Part shown: positions 31,752 to 35,230 of the stretch, one piece after another
Layout: the number at the start of each line of letters is the position of its first letter
How positions within the stretch are numbered: position 1 is the first letter of the stretch
Assembly (NCBI GenBank): GCA_913009865.1
Contig: CAJVYK010000002.1
Span: forward strand, 1-35,230
Length of the DNA stretch: 35,230 nucleotides
Origin: an uncultured bacterium
GTDB taxonomy: Bacteria; Planctomycetota; Phycisphaerae; Sedimentisphaerales; Anaerobacaceae
Direction of reading: 5' to 3'
Program-made: the position numbers and the translations under genes
The notes under the pieces: generated by a model
Told to the model about the DNA's origin: nothing
Databases searched by the model: none
Seen by the model: the letters and a program-made list of their open reading frames with translations, nothing else

Positions 31752-33488
31752 CTAATCCAGAACTACGTTTTCCGCTTGCGAAAGCCGGGCGATTTCTTCC
31801 GGCGTAGTTATGCCTTTGAATATTTTGATTTTGCCATCGTTTATCAGCATTCTCATTCCGCCTGCTATCGCCGCCTTTTTCAATTCGGTGGTAGGCGCCT
31901 TGGCAAAGGCTAATTCTCTTATTTCGTTGTTTAGCTCTATCATCTCAAATATACCGATACGGCCTCTGAAGCCGGTACCCTGGCAGTGACTGCATTTGGC
32001 GCCCTTGTAGATGGGATGTTTTTCAATATCTTCAGGGGTAATATCGAGCAATCGTAAAAAGTGCGGGTCCGGATTTTCATCAATTACCTTGCAGTGGTTG
32101 CAAATGACCCTTACAAGTCTCTGTGCCATAATGGCTTGTATCGAACTGGCCACAAGGAACGGCTTAACGCCCATATCTATCAGACGGGTAATCGCACTAA
32201 GAGCGTCATTGGTGTGCAATGTGCTGAAAACCAGGTGGCCGGTAAGCGCTGCCTGAATCGCAATATCGGCTACAATGCCGTCTCGAATTTCGCCGATGAG
32301 TATAATATTAGGAGCCTGCCGAAGCATTGCCCTGAGAATGTTGTCAAATGTCAAGCCGATATCCTCTCTGATTTGACACTGATTCATCCCAGCAAAATTG
32401 TATTCCACAGGGTCCTCAGCTGTGATGATTTTCTTGTCCGACTTGTTAAGCTCCTGCAAAGCCGCATACAACGTTGTGGTCTTGCCGCTACCGGTCGGAC
32501 CTGTAACCAGAAAAATGCCATTGGGTCTTTTGATTATCTGTTGAAATCGCTCATAATCATCCTGTTCAAAACCCAGAGACTGAATACCGATGTTGACCGC
32601 ATCAGGACGCAGGATTCGCAATACCATGCTTTCTCCGTGATTGCCCGGCAGAGCTGAAACACGGAAATCAATATTCTGGTCGCCAATGGTACGTTTAATG
32701 CGGCCGTCCTGCGGCAGTCTTTTCTCGGCAATGTCCATGCCGGATAGGATTTTCAGGCGGGTAAGCATCGGCGCCTGCATGTTCTTGGGAACGTTGTCTT
32801 TTTCCAAACAGACACCGTCAACACGATATCTTATGCGTACCCTGTCGGCCATCGGCTCAATGTGGATATCGCTGGCCCGCATATAGTAGGCATTATCTAT
32901 TATGAGATTCACCAGCTTGACAATGGGGCCGTCATCGCCGCTACCTGCGGCCTGGGCCCGGAGAGCCTCGGCCTGTAACTCGTGGCCGGCCTCGGTAAGT
33001 TCGGCGGCAGTTGCGTCGATGCTGTGTTTCAGCTTGTCGTCTTCTTCTCTGCTTGCTTTGTCAAACGAATCCTGGATGTAGGAACGAATTTTCGAAGGGC
33101 AGGCAAGACAGTAGTCCAATTCAGTATTCAAGCGAAACCGAATCACGTCCATCATATCCAGGTTCAACGGGTCGCTGATAATCAGTTTCAGTCTGCCGTT
33201 GTTCATACCCAGCGGCAGGATACTATGCCTTTTTATGAGGTCTTCAGGGATGAGCTTCGCTACGTCAGCCGGAATGGTAGTTTGATCTAAATTTACGTAT
33301 TCTAATCCAAATTGCTTGGCGATTGCCTTGGTTAGAGTCTCTTCGTTCACAAGACCCAGGTCGAGCAGAACCTGGCCGAGACGTTTATTACTGGCTTTCG
33401 AAGTTTTAATCGCCTTGATGAGCGCCTGCTTCTCGACCAGACCGGATTTGTAAAGTATTTCACCTAAATGTCTTCGCTTCTTTGCCAT
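31752..33488 (-). CDS. PilB/GspE-type assembly ATPase (second copy)
   Basis: 578 aa from the ATG at 33488, with an AGGA-containing site upstream; the frame from 33518 adds ten residues with no support. It has an N-terminal MshEN domain (RHLGEILYKSGLVEKQAL, RLGQVLLDLGLVNEETL), then SDIHIEPMADRVRIRYRVDG, Walker A TGPTGSGKTTT (about 335), Walker B APNIILIGEIRD (Asn where the gspE copy has Asp, QAPNIIL versus QDPDVVM), and zinc cysteines CNHCKV...CSHCQGTGF. It is paired with PilT and probably powers a type IV pilus distinct from the pseudopilus run by the gspE gene at 24725-26485. The two ATPases share overall architecture but are not near-identical. Confidence 0.9.
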   Translation of the reverse strand: MAKKRRHLGEILYKSGLVEKQALIKAIKTSKASNKRLGQVLLDLGLVNEETLTKAIAKQFGLEYVNLDQTTIPADVAKLIPEDLIKRHSILPLGMNNGRLKLIISDPLNLDMMDVIRFRLNTELDYCLACPSKIRSYIQDSFDKASREEDDKLKHSIDATAAELTEAGHELQAEALRAQAAGSGDDGPIVKLVNLIIDNAYYMRASDIHIEPMADRVRIRYRVDGVCLEKDNVPKNMQAPMLTRLKILSGMDIAEKRLPQDGRIKRTIGDQNIDFRVSALPGNHGESMVLRILRPDAVNIGIQSLGFEQDDYERFQQIIKRPNGIFLVTGPTGSGKTTTLYAALQELNKSDKKIITAEDPVEYNFAGMNQCQIREDIGLTFDNILRAMLRQAPNIILIGEIRDGIVADIAIQAALTGHLVFSTLHTNDALSAITRLIDMGVKPFLVASSIQAIMAQRLVRVICNHCKVIDENPDPHFLRLLDITPEDIEKHPIYKGAKCSHCQGTGFRGRIGIFEMIELNNEIRELAFAKAPTTELKKAAIAGGMRMLINDGKIKIFKGITTPEEIARLSQAENVVLD

Positions 33489-33548
33489 ATCTATCCTGTA
33501 TTCTGTTAACTTCGGCAAAATCCATTATAACATTATTGGGATGTGTAG

Positions 33549-34853
33549 TCAAATCTGCAATTTTAACCGGAGCATATTCAGAGCTGTTTGTGCTGCCTGG
33601 AGCCGTATGAAGTCTCTATCCCTTCGCTTGGCCCGATTGGATGCGTGAGAAAAAATAAAGCGCTTAGTCTCACAACCATTAGCCGAATCTACACAAATAT
33701 ATACCAGGCCGACGGGCTTTTGTTCACTGCCGCCAGATGGGCCGGCTATGCCGGTTACGCCAATGCCAAAAGCAGATACAGCCTTCTTTCTGGCACAGCG
33801 GGCCATAGCTGCTGCTGTCTGCTCACTGACAGCGCCATAATTTTCAATCAAATCGGCCGGTACGCCAAGCTCGCTGATTTTGGCGGCGTTGCTGTAAGTA
33901 ATCCAGCCGTGTGTGAAATATCCGCTTGCGCCGGGAATATCGGTCAGAAGCTTGGCTAACGTGCCGCCTGTGCAGGATTCTGCGACGGCGAGTGTCTTGT
34001 TCTGCTGAGCTAATTTTTCACCCACCACTTCGGCCAAAGTCTGCCGGCCAGTACCGTAAACCAACTCTCCAAGCAATTCGGTCAGTAATTTTTCATCTTT
34101 TTCGGCCATCCGTTGTGCCCCTTCGACTTCGCTCAGGGCAGGATTGTCTCTATCTTCGGCCGTTGCGATAATGTGCAGGGTAATTACGCCGTATGACGCC
34201 GTGCAGTTAATCTGTGGATTCCGCCCTCTGTTCATCAGGCTGCCAAGCATCTCTGCTATATTTGATTCACCTGTGCCGAAGCATCTTAACTTTTTGACTA
34301 CCACGGCCCGGCCATCTAACAATTGCAGCAGTTCAGGTAAAACCAGTTCTTCGAACATTTGCTTCATTTCCGACGGCACGCCAGGCATAACAAAAAACAA
34401 TCTGCCACTTACTTCGGCCATAATGCCGGGCGCAGTGCCAAGGTTGTTTATGAGTGCCTTTGCACCGGCTGGTATGTATGCCTGAATTTTGTTCTTCGCA
34501 GGCATTTGTAAATTCCGCTTAGCGAAAAAATCCTGTATCTTTTGCAGAAGTTCGTTTTGCAGCAGCAATTCGGTGCCGAGAAACTTCGCAAATGCCTGGC
34601 GGGTCAAATCATCGTCAGTTGGACCTAAACCGCCGGTTATCAGAACCAGCTCAGCATCATCGCTTGCCAACTTTAATGACCGTACAATTGCATCTAAACA
34701 ATCCCCGACAGTGTAGGAGCTGACAACAGGTATGCCGATTGAAAGAAGCTTTCCGCCCAGCCAGGATGCATTAGTATCTATTGTCTGACCGCTGAGAATC
34801 TCATTGCCTATACTGACGATGCTTGCTTTTTTATTTTTTATCTCTTTAGCCAC
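33549..34853 (-). CDS. cinA: CinA-like protein (nucleotide-modified competence/NMN deamidase family)
   Basis: 434 aa, with both family parts. The N-terminal MoCF/COG1058 domain has SIGNEILSGQTIDTN (14-28) and TGGLGPTDDDLTR (73-85). The C-terminal CinA amidohydrolase domain has AESCTGGTLAKLL (291-303) and GVTGIAGPSGGS (365-376). Known members hydrolyse ADP-ribose derivatives or deamidate NMN in pyridine nucleotide recycling. The only start is a GTG at 34853, inside a repeated TTCGTGGCTAAAGA word, so the first residues (AKEIKNKK) are repeat-derived. Residues about 235-248 (RDNPALSEVEGAQR) interrupt a normally continuous region and correspond to a CCTTCGACTTCGCTCAGG repeat. Length is slightly above the usual 410-425. 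Confidence 0.9.
   Translation of the reverse strand: MAKEIKNKKASIVSIGNEILSGQTIDTNASWLGGKLLSIGIPVVSSYTVGDCLDAIVRSLKLASDDAELVLITGGLGPTDDDLTRQAFAKFLGTELLLQNELLQKIQDFFAKRNLQMPAKNKIQAYIPAGAKALINNLGTAPGIMAEVSGRLFFVMPGVPSEMKQMFEELVLPELLQLLDGRAVVVKKLRCFGTGESNIAEMLGSLMNRGRNPQINCTASYGVITLHIIATAEDRDNPALSEVEGAQRMAEKDEKLLTELLGELVYGTGRQTLAEVVGEKLAQQNKTLAVAESCTGGTLAKLLTDIPGASGYFTHGWITYSNAAKISELGVPADLIENYGAVSEQTAAAMARCARKKAVSAFGIGVTGIAGPSGGSEQKPVGLVYICVDSANGCETKRFIFSHASNRAKRRDRDFIRLQAAQTALNMLRLKLQI
34118..34147. repeat. In-frame CCTTCGACTTCGCTCAGG element in cinA
   Basis: The plus-strand word CCTTCGACTTCGCTCAGGGC encodes ALSEVEG on the minus strand. A related word, CCTTCGGCTATGCTCAGGAC, occurs in the gene-free region near 27518. 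The peptide ALSEVEG recurs, as I recall, in unrelated predicted proteins of environmental bacteria, which marks it as a dispersed repeat rather than part of the fold. Confidence 0.7.
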
Positions 34854-34980
34854 GAATTCTCACGAATTTTCACTAATTGTTTTTCTGTTTTTATTTCTTT
34901 AACCACGAATGTGAATGTTGAATTACAAATTTCAAAATTCCCTGTTCGAGATTCATTATTCCTTGTTCGCTTCGTGGCTA
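34832..34980. repeat. 10-bp array and diverged words upstream of cinA
   Basis: CACGAATTCT, CACGAATTTT and CACTAATTGT (34851-34880) have a 10-bp period. TTTTTATTTCTTTAACCACG (about 34888-34906) echoes 34833-34853. CTGTTCGAGATTC and CCTTGTTCGCTTCGTGGCTA close the gap. The array overlaps the GTG start of cinA and ends in the TAG stop of the dehydrogenase gene. Confidence 0.75.
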
Positions 34981-35230
34981 AAATTCAATCAGTGCCTTGA
35001 TGACCCCGTCGCGATAGCCGGCAACCATATCGAAGGCCTCTTTAGTTCGCTCAAGCTCGAATCTGTGAGTTATCATAAAATCAACGTCGGCTTTGCCGGA
35101 AGCTATCAAATCAATCGCCGATTGCGTGCAGTTGTTCTGCCTGCGAATGTTTACGATAGTGATTTCTTTCCTGCGTATCTTATCAATAATGAACGAAACC
35201 CGCTCGAATGGCGGGATGCCTATCAGTATC
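34978..35230 (-). CDS. C-terminus of a zinc-dependent sorbitol/L-iditol-type dehydrogenase (5' part beyond the window)
   Basis: 83 residues and the stop are visible. They read ILIGIPPFERVSF, RRKEITIVNIRRQNNCTQ, AIDLIASGKADVDFMITHRF and LERTKEAFDMVAGYRDGVIKALIEF. This matches the C-terminal catalytic-domain end of medium-chain zinc dehydrogenases in the L-iditol 2-dehydrogenase/threonine dehydrogenase group, particularly HRF...TKEAFD. The zinc-binding and NAD-binding parts lie to the right of the window, so substrate is unknown. The TAG stop is contained in the GTGGCTA repeat word. Confidence 0.8.
   Translation of the reverse strand, partial: ILIGIPPFERVSFIIDKIRRKEITIVNIRRQNNCTQSAIDLIASGKADVDFMITHRFELERTKEAFDMVAGYRDGVIKALIEF

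Overview
The window looks like a piece of an uncultured Planctomycetota chromosome, most likely class Phycisphaerae (Sedimentisphaerales-like). This is inferred from planctomycete-style dockerin repeats ending in GQWL/ADEWL-type motifs (21.5-22.4 kb), a 'YDVYFGT...TYYWRIDDV...W.FTT' fibronectin-like domain of the kind common in that group's large surface proteins, a stand-alone LigD phosphoesterase-type protein with the HWDLMLE motif, and many prepilin-like proteins. No rRNA or tRNA gene was seen, so the placement rests on protein character alone.

Layout. 0-0.3 kb: tail of a membrane protein and a terminator. 0.4-5.6 kb (minus): an acetyl-CoA/acylation operon with an ADP-forming acyl-CoA synthetase, a CoA-transferase/hydrolase fused to a GNAT acetyltransferase, and an AcuC/HDAC-type deacetylase. 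5.7-10.2 kb: LigD-PE-like protein, cation efflux transporter, phosphohexomutase, the remnant of a four-helix-bundle (S23) gene, and SerA. 10.2-13.8 kb: an AT-rich DUF6602 nuclease-like gene between repeat arrays, a lipoprotein plus DUF2752 pair, and an inositol-monophosphatase family gene. 13.8-26.5 kb (minus): a large type II secretion/type IV pilus-like operon with GspE, GspF, two paralogous pseudopilins around a dockerin protein, GspG-, GspH-, GspI- and GspJ-like proteins, a complete S23 gene, and a very large GspK-like protein. 26.5-30.6 kb: a repeat-rich accessory island with three unknown genes, two attC-like sites and a HEPN remnant. 30.6-34.9 kb (minus): a second PilB/GspE ATPase, PilT and CinA. 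The window ends inside a sorbitol/iditol-type zinc dehydrogenase.

The most unusual theme is a family of short phased arrays, mostly of 7-bp units such as GTATTGC, GTATATC, ATGAACT and AYGAACA, with related 8-10-bp units such as CACAGAG-type words. They fill many gene junctions, and the same unit order recurs at distant loci. They flank both S23 loci in inverted orientation, supply or touch start and stop codons (gspJ, cinA), and in two places have apparently been built into reading frames (the phosphohexomutase and CinA). Together with the S23 genes they may be a poorly described mobile or repeat-spreading system. A second candidate system is the island at 28-30 kb, where two genes are each preceded by the same 25-bp sequence inside an imperfect inverted repeat resembling an integron attC site, with no integrase in view.

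All assignments come from reading the sequence. No database search was run.
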